The notes beneath the pieces were generated by a model. The model was not told the origin of the DNA. It worked only from the letters and a program-made list of their open reading frames with translations, and made no database searches. Below, one piece after another: positions 1 through 4,982 of a stretch of DNA of 6,221 bases. The stretch is from positions 1 to 6,221 of the forward strand of contig JAAYFX010000345.1 of assembly GCA_012728025.1 (NCBI GenBank). The letters run 5' to 3'. The position numbers and the translations under genes are program-made. The DNA is from Clostridiales bacterium (GTDB taxonomy: Bacteria > Bacillota > Clostridia > Oscillospirales > Oscillospiraceae). Positions within the stretch are counted from its first letter, which is position 1; every line of letters begins with the position of its first letter.

Positions 1-237
1 GTCAACTATCGGATGAACACCGACTTCTGCGACAAAAAGTGGACGTCGCGCGACGTCATCTCCAGTGTCGCCTTCAAAGCGCCGACCCGCAAAAACCAGC
101 TCGCCGTCATGCAATACCTCACAGCTATCCAGAATCCCGACGTTACGCACTTCCCCATCGAAGCCGCAATCGACCTCGAACTTGGGCTCGACTGGCTGCA
201 AATCACTGAGTATTATTGTATCCCAAAGAGAGACTAA
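1..237 (+). CDS. Hypothetical protein, C-terminal part (left end cut by window)
   Basis: The reading frame is open from the first base (GTC AAC TAT CGG ATG...) to a TAA at 235-237, giving 78 visible residues. The first internal ATG (position 13) has no ribosome site in the visible sequence, so the true start probably lies upstream. Codon use (GCC, GTC, ATC, CGC) matches the neighbouring genes. The visible part is mixed alpha/beta in character, with a WTSRDV segment near its start and a Leu-rich acidic stretch (DLELGLDWL) near the end. It has no cysteine pairs, membrane segment or motif that I recognise. It is followed by an AT-rich gap that may hold a promoter, so it probably closes the preceding transcription unit. 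I do not recognise the family. Confidence 0.7.
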   Translation, partial: VNYRMNTDFCDKKWTSRDVISSVAFKAPTRKNQLAVMQYLTAIQNPDVTHFPIEAAIDLELGLDWLQITEYYCIPKRD

Positions 238-258
238 AAATTTTATTTTTGATACTAT
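236..258 (+). promoter_or_regulatory. Possible promoter before the DUF4326 pair
   Basis: An A5-T4-A-T5 tract (236-250) is followed by TGA-TACTAT (250-258), an extended -10-like element matching TATAAT at 4 of 6 positions. An overlapping TATAAA sits at 256-261. The arrangement resembles the two stronger promoters in this window (A7-T4/5, then TGN-TATAAT). It would give a leader of roughly 55 nt before the TTG start at 322. No convincing -35 is visible. This is a weak match in an AT-rich gap. Confidence 0.35.
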
Positions 259-321
259 AAACCGCTTTATAAGTAGAGCTAAAATTAAACCTCGCGCCGC
301 GCCTCGAAAGGAGCTACCCTA

Positions 322-729
322 TTGGTTATTAAGACCTTAAATCGCCGCTCCGCCGAATATCAGGAGCTCGCCGCCGAGCCCTCGAACCGAATCTTCAATA
401 TTGACCGCCGCAGCCCGCTCGGCAACCCTTTCCCCATGCCAAACGAATCGACTCGCGACCTAGCTTGCGAACTATACGCCCACTATTTCCTCAAAACTTA
501 CGAAAGGGAGCGCCGCTTTTACGCCGATTACGAACCAGACTCACTCCCTTTCTTTACCTTATTAACTGAAATTCTTGCAAACGCCGAATTCGGCGACGTT
601 TACCTCGCCTGTTGGTGCGCGCCGAAACGCTGCCACGGCGAAACTATCCAAACAGTCGTCAACTATGCAATCGAAAAAGGACTCCCCCTCACTGAAATCC
701 CATCAAAAGAATTAAGAAAAATCCTCTGA
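322..729 (+). CDS. DUF4326-family phage protein (copy 1)
   Basis: This 135-residue protein matches the pattern of the DUF4326 family, small proteins of unknown biochemical function that are frequent in phages. Two family hallmarks are visible: RRSPLGNPF near residues 29-37, and the cysteine-histidine motif CWCAPKRCHG at residues 97-106. The latter could bind metal or be catalytic (inference). The middle is a helical, Tyr-rich segment (LYAHYFLKTYERERRFYADY). The start is taken as TTG at 322 because a strong AAAGGAG lies at 307-313, 8 nt upstream; no ATG is suitably placed. The next gene, at 742, is a tandem paralogue whose ribosome site (729-735) begins at this gene's stop codon, so the two are probably cotranscribed. 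The family assignment is confident; the role is unknown. Confidence 0.85.
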   Translation: MVIKTLNRRSAEYQELAAEPSNRIFNIDRRSPLGNPFPMPNESTRDLACELYAHYFLKTYERERRFYADYEPDSLPFFTLLTEILANAEFGDVYLACWCAPKRCHGETIQTVVNYAIEKGLPLTEIPSKELRKIL

Positions 730-741
730 AAGGAGCCAATT

Positions 742-1152
742 ATGGTATTAGGAGTTATAAACAAAGCCACTGAACAATTCAAAACTGAAAAAGCCGCGGG
801 GCGAGTATTTGATGTAACCTACACCGCCGCCATCGGCCCAACTGAATTCATTGAGCGTGAAGAAGACCGCGAGCGGCTCTACGACGAATATCTCGAGTAT
901 TTCCTCTTTCGCTTTGACTTCAGCCGCGAAACCCATGACCCAAATCATCCCGACGAATTCTCATTCTTTCAAGACCTTTACGATATTTACACAATGGCCG
1001 CCGAAGGCGACATCTATCTTGCTTGTTGGTGTCCGCCCAGACTCTGTCACGGCGAAATAATTATGAAAACTGTCAATTACGCCCTCTCTCAGCGGCCGCG
1101 CACCCTACACTCCTTGACGGCGGAAGAGATAAGGAGAGAGGCCCTCTCCTAG
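742..1152 (+). CDS. DUF4326-like protein, divergent tandem paralogue (copy 2)
   Basis: This 136-residue protein is a clear relative of the upstream gene. Both share an N-terminal VI(N/K) strand, a Tyr-rich helix (LYDEYLEYFLFRF here), the GD(V/I)YLACWC segment and the CHGE...VNYA(I/L) ending. CWCPPRLCHG lies at residues 95-104, so all three cysteines and the histidine are kept. The GNPF motif of the family is replaced by IGPTEF at about residues 31-36, and the following insert is strongly acidic. It has ATG at 742 with AAAGGAG at 729-735 (spacing 6). The last codons form a 7-bp hairpin (1132-1150). Retention of the Cys/His motif with loss of GNPF suggests a changed ligand or a regulatory partner for copy 1 (inference). 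Confidence 0.8.
   Translation: MVLGVINKATEQFKTEKAAGRVFDVTYTAAIGPTEFIEREEDRERLYDEYLEYFLFRFDFSRETHDPNHPDEFSFFQDLYDIYTMAAEGDIYLACWCPPRLCHGEIIMKTVNYALSQRPRTLHSLTAEEIRREALS
1132..1150 (+). other. Hairpin at the stop codon of the second DUF4326-like gene
   Basis: AGGAGAG (1132-1138) pairs perfectly with CTCTCCT (1144-1150) around a 5-nt loop, ending on the first base of the TAG stop. The left arm is purine-rich and resembles a ribosome site. No T-run follows (AGCCATTATTG), so it is not a classical terminator. It may be an mRNA-stability or processing hairpin between the two coding blocks, or merely coding sequence. Confidence 0.35.
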
Positions 1153-1200
1153 CCATTATTGAATTTTATCGCCGAAAAATCCAAGAAAAGAGGTTCTATT

Positions 1201-1440
1201 ATGAAACCGCGCTCAATCCCATCAAAAGGCGACGCCCTAGACATCTTCAAAGAGGCTTGGTGCCGCCAGTGCCCTATCTTCGAACTTCTCCAGCCGGGCG
1301 CCACTCTCGAATCAGTTAAGCCGCTTTGCCCGCCGCCGCTCATCGAGACCTGCCCATCTTACATCAAAATCCTCGCCTTTCAATCCCTTATGGCCGCCCA
1401 AGCCGCTGACCGCGAAACAACAAAGGAGACTCATAAATGA
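1201..1440 (+). CDS. Small four-cysteine hypothetical protein
   Basis: This 79-residue protein starts at ATG 1201, preceded by AAAAGAGG (1186-1193, spacing 7). A longer in-frame TTG start at 1159 has no ribosome site and is rejected. It contains four cysteines in a WCRQCP...PLCPPP...TCPSY arrangement within the central 40 residues, spaced loosely like a zinc-binding site, and an Ala-rich C-terminal helix (LMAAQAADRE). The stop overlaps the next start as ATGA (1437-1440), and the AAAGGAG for the next gene lies inside this one (1422-1428). The two are therefore translationally coupled, and this protein may work with the downstream P-loop ATPase (inference). I do not recognise the family. Confidence 0.7.
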   Translation: MKPRSIPSKGDALDIFKEAWCRQCPIFELLQPGATLESVKPLCPPPLIETCPSYIKILAFQSLMAAQAADRETTKETHK

Positions 1441-1886
1441 AAACTGTTATTATTAGTGCCTTTCCAGCTTGCGGCAAGACTCACGCCGCAAACCACTGTC
1501 GCGACAAGTATTCAATATTAGACCTTGACAGCCGAGACTTCAGCGCCGACTCAACCTTTCCAGAAAACTATCTCAACCACATCAAAGAAAATATCGGCAA
1601 GTACGATGTCATCTTTGTCAGCACCCACAAAGCCGTCAGAGAGGCTCTTGACGCCGCCGAACTGCGTTATTGTACCGTCTATCCTCAAAAGACTATACTC
1701 AATGAATGGGTCGGTCGCCTTTACTGCCGCGGCGACAGTGCCGATTTCGTCCAGTACATCATCGACAATTGGGATGATTTTCAAACTGAACTATGGCACG
1801 AAAACAATCACGGCATCGGCACCCATTTCTTAGATGCGGATGAATATCTCGATGCGCCGCTTATCGACACTCTCTATGAGTGGTGA
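1437..1886 (+). CDS. Phage P-loop ATPase / nucleotide kinase-like protein
   Basis: This 149-residue protein opens with a beta strand and a Walker A motif, VIISAFPACGKTH (P-loop at residues 8-15). The usual first glycine is replaced by Ala, as is common in small phage P-loop proteins of the AFPxxGKS/T type. LDLDSRDFS (about 28-36) gives a conserved acidic DxDS after the second strand. YDVIFVSTH (56-64) is a hydrophobic strand in the Walker B position. A helical, Trp-rich C-terminal half follows, with an Arg/Lys-containing region (VGRLYCRGDS) that could act as a lid. The size and motif order resemble small nucleoside-monophosphate kinase folds, but the substrate cannot be named. The ATG at 1437 has AAAGGAG at 1422-1428 (spacing 8) and overlaps the previous gene by 4 nt. 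Confidence 0.8.
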   Translation: MKTVIISAFPACGKTHAANHCRDKYSILDLDSRDFSADSTFPENYLNHIKENIGKYDVIFVSTHKAVREALDAAELRYCTVYPQKTILNEWVGRLYCRGDSADFVQYIIDNWDDFQTELWHENNHGIGTHFLDADEYLDAPLIDTLYEW

Positions 1887-1901
1887 ATTAAGGAGAGAAC
1901 T

Positions 1902-2162
1902 ATGAATTATCAACTTATAGACTTTTCGGCGAGGATTACTACCTATCGATGGGTTTACCTCGATAGAAACCGACCAATTTAAAGGAATCGGCAAAGGAAA
2001 AATCAGGCGGGGCCGCGACTATATCTCTTTCACTATGCGGCTCAGCGACATCGAACTTAAGAACCTTAACGCAATCAGCGGCGCCATCTCTGGAAAGAGC
2101 AGCCGCATAACGCCGCTTATCAAAGACGGCGAACTATTTGAATTATTTTTATTGGAGGATAA
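1902..2162 (+). pseudogene. Frameshifted hypothetical gene (about 87 codons after correction)
   Basis: The ATG at 1902 has a strong AAGGAG (1890-1895, spacing 6), but its frame closes after 26 codons at 1982. The coding signal moves to a second frame (GEDYYLS, about 1928-1948) and then to a third, which is open to 2226 (SIETDQF, MRLSDIELKNLNAISG, PLIKDGELFELF). Adding one T to the T4 run at 1923-1926, one G to the GGG at 1951-1953 and one T to the T5 run at 2146-2150 restores a single 87-residue frame. That frame ends at TAA 2160-2162, just before the next gene's start. All three breaks fall in homopolymers, which favours sequencing error over decay, though a genuine pseudogene is possible. 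Basic residues cluster in the middle (GKGKIRRGRD). I do not recognise the family. Confidence 0.6.
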
Positions 2163-2165
2163 AAA

Positions 2166-2309
2166 ATGGGCGACAAATGTCCTAATTGTGATATTGAACT
2201 GTCTTATGCAAAATTCAGCGACTTAGAGACACAAGACGACTTTTGCTGGGATGTAATAATCATATATTGTCCAGAGTGCGGCTACCTGCACGATTGTTAT
2301 GCTAAATAA
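2166..2309 (+). CDS. Small zinc-ribbon protein
   Basis: This 47-residue protein starts at ATG 2166 with GGAGG at 2154-2158 (spacing 7) and stops at TAA 2307-2309. Two CxxC knuckles are evident: CPNC at residues 5-8 and CPECG at 35-39, separated by 26 residues. This is the layout of a zinc ribbon. An extra Cys27 and an HDC near the C-terminus could add ligands. The segment between is acidic (SDLETQDDF) and then hydrophobic (WDVIIIY), fitting the beta hairpin of a ribbon. Such proteins often bind nucleic acid or a protein partner; which applies here cannot be told. It overlaps the uncorrected third-frame extension of the previous gene, but the ribosome site and cysteine pattern make this the real frame. 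Confidence 0.8.
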   Translation: MGDKCPNCDIELSYAKFSDLETQDDFCWDVIIIYCPECGYLHDCYAK

Positions 2310-2332
2310 CTTGTATTAAAGGGGAGAATTAA

Positions 2333-2599
2333 GTGGCTAAATATAGAACGAAACCAGTGACAGTCGACGCCTGGCAGTTTTCAAAAAGAAATTACCAAAA
2401 AGGTCTTCCAAGAGAGTTTCGCTCACCTTTGGTAAGACTTTGGTCGCAATATGGTGGCGAGGTAATTAGCGGCGAAATCGAAACCTTAGAAGGTATTATG
2501 ACAATATCTGAAAATGATTATATTATTAAAGGGGTAGAGAATGAGTTCTACCCCTTTAAGCCAGATATTTTTAAAAAGACATATGAATTAGCCGATTAG
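2333..2599 (+). CDS. Conserved phage protein with KPDIF(K/E)KTYE tail
   Basis: This 88-residue protein starts at GTG 2333, with AAAGGGGAG at 2318-2326 (spacing 6). It follows the pattern of a small protein seen in many phages: an N-terminal KYRTKPVTVDAWQF (residues 3-16; the common form is KYRKKPV with EA.QW) and a C-terminal half with NDYIIKGVENEFYPFKPDIF then KKTYE (61-85). The variable middle contains GGEVISGEIETLEGIMTIS, probably beta strands. The usual form carries a Cys in YPCKPD; here it is Phe. I know of no assigned function. Codon use is more AT-rich (AAA, GAA, TTA) than in the flanking genes. The family match is by recall of the conserved ends and should be confirmed by search. Confidence 0.75.
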   Translation: MAKYRTKPVTVDAWQFSKRNYQKGLPREFRSPLVRLWSQYGGEVISGEIETLEGIMTISENDYIIKGVENEFYPFKPDIFKKTYELAD

Positions 2600-2623
2600 C
2601 TCTTTACCCCAAAAGGAGAAACC

Positions 2624-2736
2624 ATGTCTTACGTAGTTGAAAAATCGCCGCAGGCCAATCTGAATTACCCGGGCCCTTTGCTTCACTCCTAAAGGGCGAT
2701 AAGGATGCGGCTCTTTGTAATCCCAACCACTGTTAA
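2624..2736 (+). pseudogene. Frameshifted tiny gene with a CNPNHC tail
   Basis: The ATG at 2624 has a good AAAAGGAG (2611-2618, spacing 5). As written the frame ends after 22 codons (TAA 2690-2692). Shifting by -1 in the homotriplet run CCCGGGCCCTTT (2668-2679) gives a 37-residue product that continues through LLKGDKDAAL and ends CNPNHC at TAA 2734-2736. A single extra C in the CCC run would make this one frame, so a sequencing indel is the simplest reading. The same run also fits the X XXY YYZ pattern of -1 programmed slippage, and GCCCTTT (2673-2679) can pair with AAAGGGC (2691-2697). The peptide has two cysteines, both in the last six residues. The function is unknown. Confidence 0.5.
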
Positions 2737-2765
2737 TCTTAATTAATTATTGAAAGGAACTAAAT

Positions 2766-2999
2766 ATTACGTCGATAGAAAGTAAAGAGAAAGAGCGCAC
2801 TATTGTCGATACCATTCGTCTTATTAACCTCTCTCAAGAGGAATTAATTGGTATTATTAAAGACAAAGTAGAGGAAGAAACTGGCGAAAAGGTCGCCAAA
2901 ATCGAGTTCAATATTAAAGCAGAGTCGAGTGATAACGGATGGGGATCTTCGGGAACAATTCGTTTTGTGGATGGCGCCACAGCGTATCTTAAGATATGA
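2766..2999 (+). CDS. Small hypothetical protein with probable ATT start
   Basis: A clean coding frame of 77 codons runs to TGA 2997-2999 and follows TGA 2751-2753. It contains no ATG, GTG or TTG until GTG at about codon 68. AAAGGA (2753-2758) is spaced 7 nt from ATT at 2766, which is the best start candidate; AUU starts are known but rare in bacteria (infC). Alternatively a base error has destroyed an ATG. The protein is helical and charged at first (SIESKEKERTIVDTI, then LSQEELIGIIKDKVEEETG, about residues 22-40). It then forms a likely beta segment (KVAKIEFNIKAES, DGATAYLKI). It carries the only GATC in the window (2944-2947). I do not recognise the family. Confidence 0.65.
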   Translation: MTSIESKEKERTIVDTIRLINLSQEELIGIIKDKVEEETGEKVAKIEFNIKAESSDNGWGSSGTIRFVDGATAYLKI

Positions 3000-3046
3000 T
3001 TAACTCTCAACTTTGAAAGAAAAAGCTATTCTTCTTTTATTGACCT

Positions 3047-3056
3047 TCGGCGCCGA
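3047..3056. other. 10-bp palindrome TCGGCGCCGA upstream of promoter
   Basis: This is a perfect self-complementary decamer in the intergenic stretch before the promoter at 3058-3085. The same decamer occurs at 4476-4485 and 4915-4924, and a one-mismatch form at 5008-5017, all three inside the paralogue genes. Position just upstream of a promoter would suit an operator, but the coding copies suggest it may only reflect the general CGCCG excess. Confidence 0.3.
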
Positions 3057-3057
3057 C

Positions 3058-3085
3058 TTCATTAAAAAAATTTTTATGATATAAT
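3058..3085 (+). promoter_or_regulatory. Promoter of the paralogue array
   Basis: A consensus -10 TATAAT (3080-3085) is extended by TGA (3077-3079). Upstream lie A7 (3064-3070) and T5 (3071-3075), replacing a recognisable -35; TTCATT at 3058-3063 is a weak match with a 16-nt spacer. Initiation near 3092 would leave a leader of about 20 nt containing the AAAAGGAG (3099-3106) of the gene at 3113. A TTGACC at 3040-3045 is too distant to be its -35. Confidence 0.7.
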
Positions 3086-3112
3086 ATATAAAAAGAAAAA
3101 AAGGAGTTTGTT

Positions 3113-3697
3113 ATGAAAAATGATATGCCAATTATTATGGCCTTTTACGTCGAAGGCGATAAATCTGAAATCAAGGTTGTCCTCGAGGCCGAAAACTCTG
3201 GTCACGATTTTACTTTCTCCTTTGAAGCCGACGAGTACCTCGCCATCGCTGACCTTGCCGAGCTAATCAGCACCCCTATTGAGAGCATCACCATACTGCA
3301 CGCCCTCTCTGATGTCAATTTCGTCAACGACGAACTCGATTTCGACACTAGCGCCGAATATGTCCACATCGAAACTGACATTGGCGGCTTTGAGGTCTCC
3401 CAGTTCCTCGCCGTTGCGCGGCACATCGTTAGAGACATCATCTTTTCTCCCACCGAGCCGCCTATCTTTATCTTATTGGACTCCAGAGTCCCCGAATTCA
3501 TCCGCGGCGAAGTGATTTCCCATACCGCCACTCCAGAGCAACTCGGCGCGCTGCAGTTTCAATTCGCCGCCGACCCAGCATCTGTCGATGTCACACTCAA
3601 CACAGAAACAAACATCCTCAAAGTGAACGACGCCGAATATTACCTAAAGATAACTCCCCTCGGAGACAGCTACGGGTTCACTGACAAAAGGAGATAA
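3113..3697 (+). CDS. Array protein 1: divergent member of the local paralogue family
   Basis: This 194-residue, acidic, probably beta-rich protein is the first gene after the 3080 promoter, starting at ATG 3113 with AAAAGGAG at 3099-3106 (spacing 6). It is the most divergent member of the array. VVLEAENSGHDFTFSF (residues 22-37) parallels IEIEAESDYCHFTFF in the gene at 4328. AEYVHIE (81-87) parallels SDYYYIK. FILLDSR followed by TPEQLGAL parallels LKLTLDNSK and the later helix. No signal peptide, membrane segment or cysteine is present, so it is probably a cytoplasmic protein. Codons are rich in GCC, GAC and CTC, more GC-rich than in the next two genes. The family is not recognised; paralogy to its neighbours is inferred from motif order by eye. 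Confidence 0.75.
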   Translation: MKNDMPIIMAFYVEGDKSEIKVVLEAENSGHDFTFSFEADEYLAIADLAELISTPIESITILHALSDVNFVNDELDFDTSAEYVHIETDIGGFEVSQFLAVARHIVRDIIFSPTEPPIFILLDSRVPEFIRGEVISHTATPEQLGALQFQFAADPASVDVTLNTETNILKVNDAEYYLKITPLGDSYGFTDKRR

Positions 3698-3722
3698 TAT
3701 AAAATTTAAAGGAGCAGCCGCT

Positions 3723-4331
3723 ATGAACCCTAGAATAGTTGAAATACAAACAAAACACTCTTATTTCCCAAACTCAAAAATTCCAATTGTCACAACCACA
3801 TCTTTAATCGCCGAAACAGATTATCATCGTTTTACCATCTACCCAACCTCTCCCTCGGATGACTTTATTGATTATTTTCGCACCGAAATAAAGGATATTT
3901 GTCTAGAAAAGCGCACTGTCCACGGCTATAGCAGAGTTGGCTCCGCCAAAATAGAACTCTTTCGGCAGGATTTTTCCGACTTTTTTGTTAAGTTTATTGA
4001 CCCCAGCTTGCCGCCAATCCAAATCTCTAAATTTGAAACAGAGTCTTTTTTAACTCTTAAACATTCCGCTATAGTCATTGACCAACATCCCACTTCGCCG
4101 TCTCTCGAGCTTACCTTATCCAACTCAAAAACCCACAGAACATTGTGCGTTGCTGCGTACAATCTGTCCCCAGAAGCTATTTACGAAATTTCCAAAGTGC
4201 CGCTTGGCGACCCAGTCTTTTATGTCCCAAGCGCCAGTCTCATCACTTTCGGCGACAACGGAACCGAGCTAAAGATTGAAGTATTAAGCGAAATCGCCGA
4301 ACTAGAGAAAGAAAGGGAGTGGACAATATGA
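3723..4331 (+). CDS. Array protein 2: local paralogue family
   Basis: This 202-residue protein starts at ATG 3723 with AAAGGAG at 3708-3714 (spacing 8). The motifs shared with the gene at 4328 occur in order: AETDYHRFTIYP (30-41), a spacer ending in a Tyr/Phe-rich segment, FETESFLTL (104-112), LELTLSNSKT (128-137), a short helix SPEAIYEI, VPLGDPVFY (159-167) and a final strand. It ends in a charged tail, EIAELEKEREW (190-200). A near-identical tail reappears in the middle of the N-terminal region of the gene at 4854. No cysteine cluster, signal peptide or catalytic motif is apparent, and alternating hydrophobic residues suggest beta strands. The stop overlaps the next start (ATGA, 4328-4331), so translation is coupled. 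I do not recognise the family outside this window. Confidence 0.8.
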   Translation: MNPRIVEIQTKHSYFPNSKIPIVTTTSLIAETDYHRFTIYPTSPSDDFIDYFRTEIKDICLEKRTVHGYSRVGSAKIELFRQDFSDFFVKFIDPSLPPIQISKFETESFLTLKHSAIVIDQHPTSPSLELTLSNSKTHRTLCVAAYNLSPEAIYEISKVPLGDPVFYVPSASLITFGDNGTELKIEVLSEIAELEKEREWTI

Positions 4332-4873
4332 GTTTAATAATCACTAAAATACGGGAAAATACTCTCTACTCCCGCGATGAGGAGCCAAAACACCTAATCG
4401 AGATAGAAGCAGAATCTGATTATTGTCATTTCACCTTTTTCCCAGATTATCGGTACCCACCTTTAGAGGACCTTATCGGCGCCGAAGTCACTGCACTTTC
4501 TCGGAAAACAAATCCATACGAAACAGACCCAATCCTCGCTATGAGTTCTGCGGATACCTATTCCGATTATTACTATATTAAAGCAGTTAAGTCTCAATAC
4601 TTAACTTTCTCAACTCTAACTTTCGAGAGTGAGAGCTTCCTATCTTTATTTGGAGTTAATCTGACCTTAAACTACGACCAGTCAGCAATTTTAAAACTTA
4701 CTCTCGACAACTCAAAGACAGGGGAGCCGCTTCGCCTTTGCTCCCAAGGTGAGTCGCAAGCGGCTCTAATTAAGATTATTGAGCAAGCGCCGCTTGGCAC
4801 TAAAGTCTTTTATTCTGAAGAAGCCCAGCTTCTCTTGATTGGAGGTATATTGCTTGGTGTTGAACCCTATTAA
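4328..4873 (+). CDS. Array protein 3: local paralogue family
   Basis: This 181-residue protein starts at ATG 4328, chosen over the in-frame GTG at 4319 because AAAGGGAG (4312-4319) is spaced 8 nt from the ATG and the ATGA overlap is typical here. The motif order matches the gene at 3723: SLIITKIR (2-9), IEIEAESDYCHFTFFPD (24-40), DLIGAEV (48-54), YYYIKAV, FESESFLSL (99-107), LKLTLDNSKTG (122-132), APLGTKVFY (154-162). It lacks the charged EKEREW tail and instead ends LIGGILLGVEPY, where GGA GGT doubles as the ribosome site of the next gene. The next gene starts inside this one with a 20-nt overlap. The unusual C-terminus may mark a recombination joint. Function unknown. Confidence 0.8.
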   Translation: MSLIITKIRENTLYSRDEEPKHLIEIEAESDYCHFTFFPDYRYPPLEDLIGAEVTALSRKTNPYETDPILAMSSADTYSDYYYIKAVKSQYLTFSTLTFESESFLSLFGVNLTLNYDQSAILKLTLDNSKTGEPLRLCSQGESQAALIKIIEQAPLGTKVFYSEEAQLLLIGGILLGVEPY

Positions 4874-4982
4874 ATTCATAATCACTAAAACACTTGCCCC
4901 ACCCTCACCAGAAATCGGCGCCGAAGTTAAGAAAAAGAGAGAGTGGTCTGGCAAGAACCCTGTGGAACTCATAATCACAAAA
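4337..4982 (+). repeat. Dispersed direct repeat ATAATCACTAAAA (encodes IITK) at paralogue N-termini
   Basis: ATAATCACTAAAA occurs at 4337-4349 and 4878-4890, and as ATAATCAC-AAAA (one T missing) at 4971-4982. Each copy encodes the IITK start of a family member. The two copies 93 nt apart at 4878 and 4971 lie within one gene and bracket the remnant of a collapsed paralogue. Such repeats give targets for homologous recombination between array members. Confidence 0.7.

Noticed and set aside
1023..1319. 98-codon + strand frame spanning the end of the second DUF4326-like gene
   Set aside because: It covers two better genes in other frames; the Arg/Pro-rich translation is typical of off-frame reading of CGCCG-rich DNA, and there is no ribosome site.
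2035..2226. A separate 63-codon gene starting at ATG 2035
   Set aside because: There is no ribosome site upstream, the coding signal continues upstream of this ATG in the same frame, and its end overlaps the well-supported zinc-ribbon gene. It is better read as part of the frameshifted gene at 1902-2162.
3016..3037. Possible terminator hairpin (AAAGAA with TTCTTT) after the gene at 2766
   Set aside because: The stem is six base pairs with only one G-C pair and cannot be distinguished from chance in this AT-rich stretch.
3040..3045. TTGACC as the -35 of the promoter at 3080
   Set aside because: The distance to TATAAT is 34 nt, twice the usual spacer.
3202..3531. 109-codon open frame on the - strand
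   Set aside because: It is antisense to the well-supported gene at 3113, with no ribosome site and a low-complexity Ser/Met-rich translation; a shadow of biased codon use.
4319..4327. GTG 4319 as the start of the third array gene
   Set aside because: The GTG overlaps the last base of the ribosome site itself; ATG 4328 is correctly spaced and shows the ATGA overlap.
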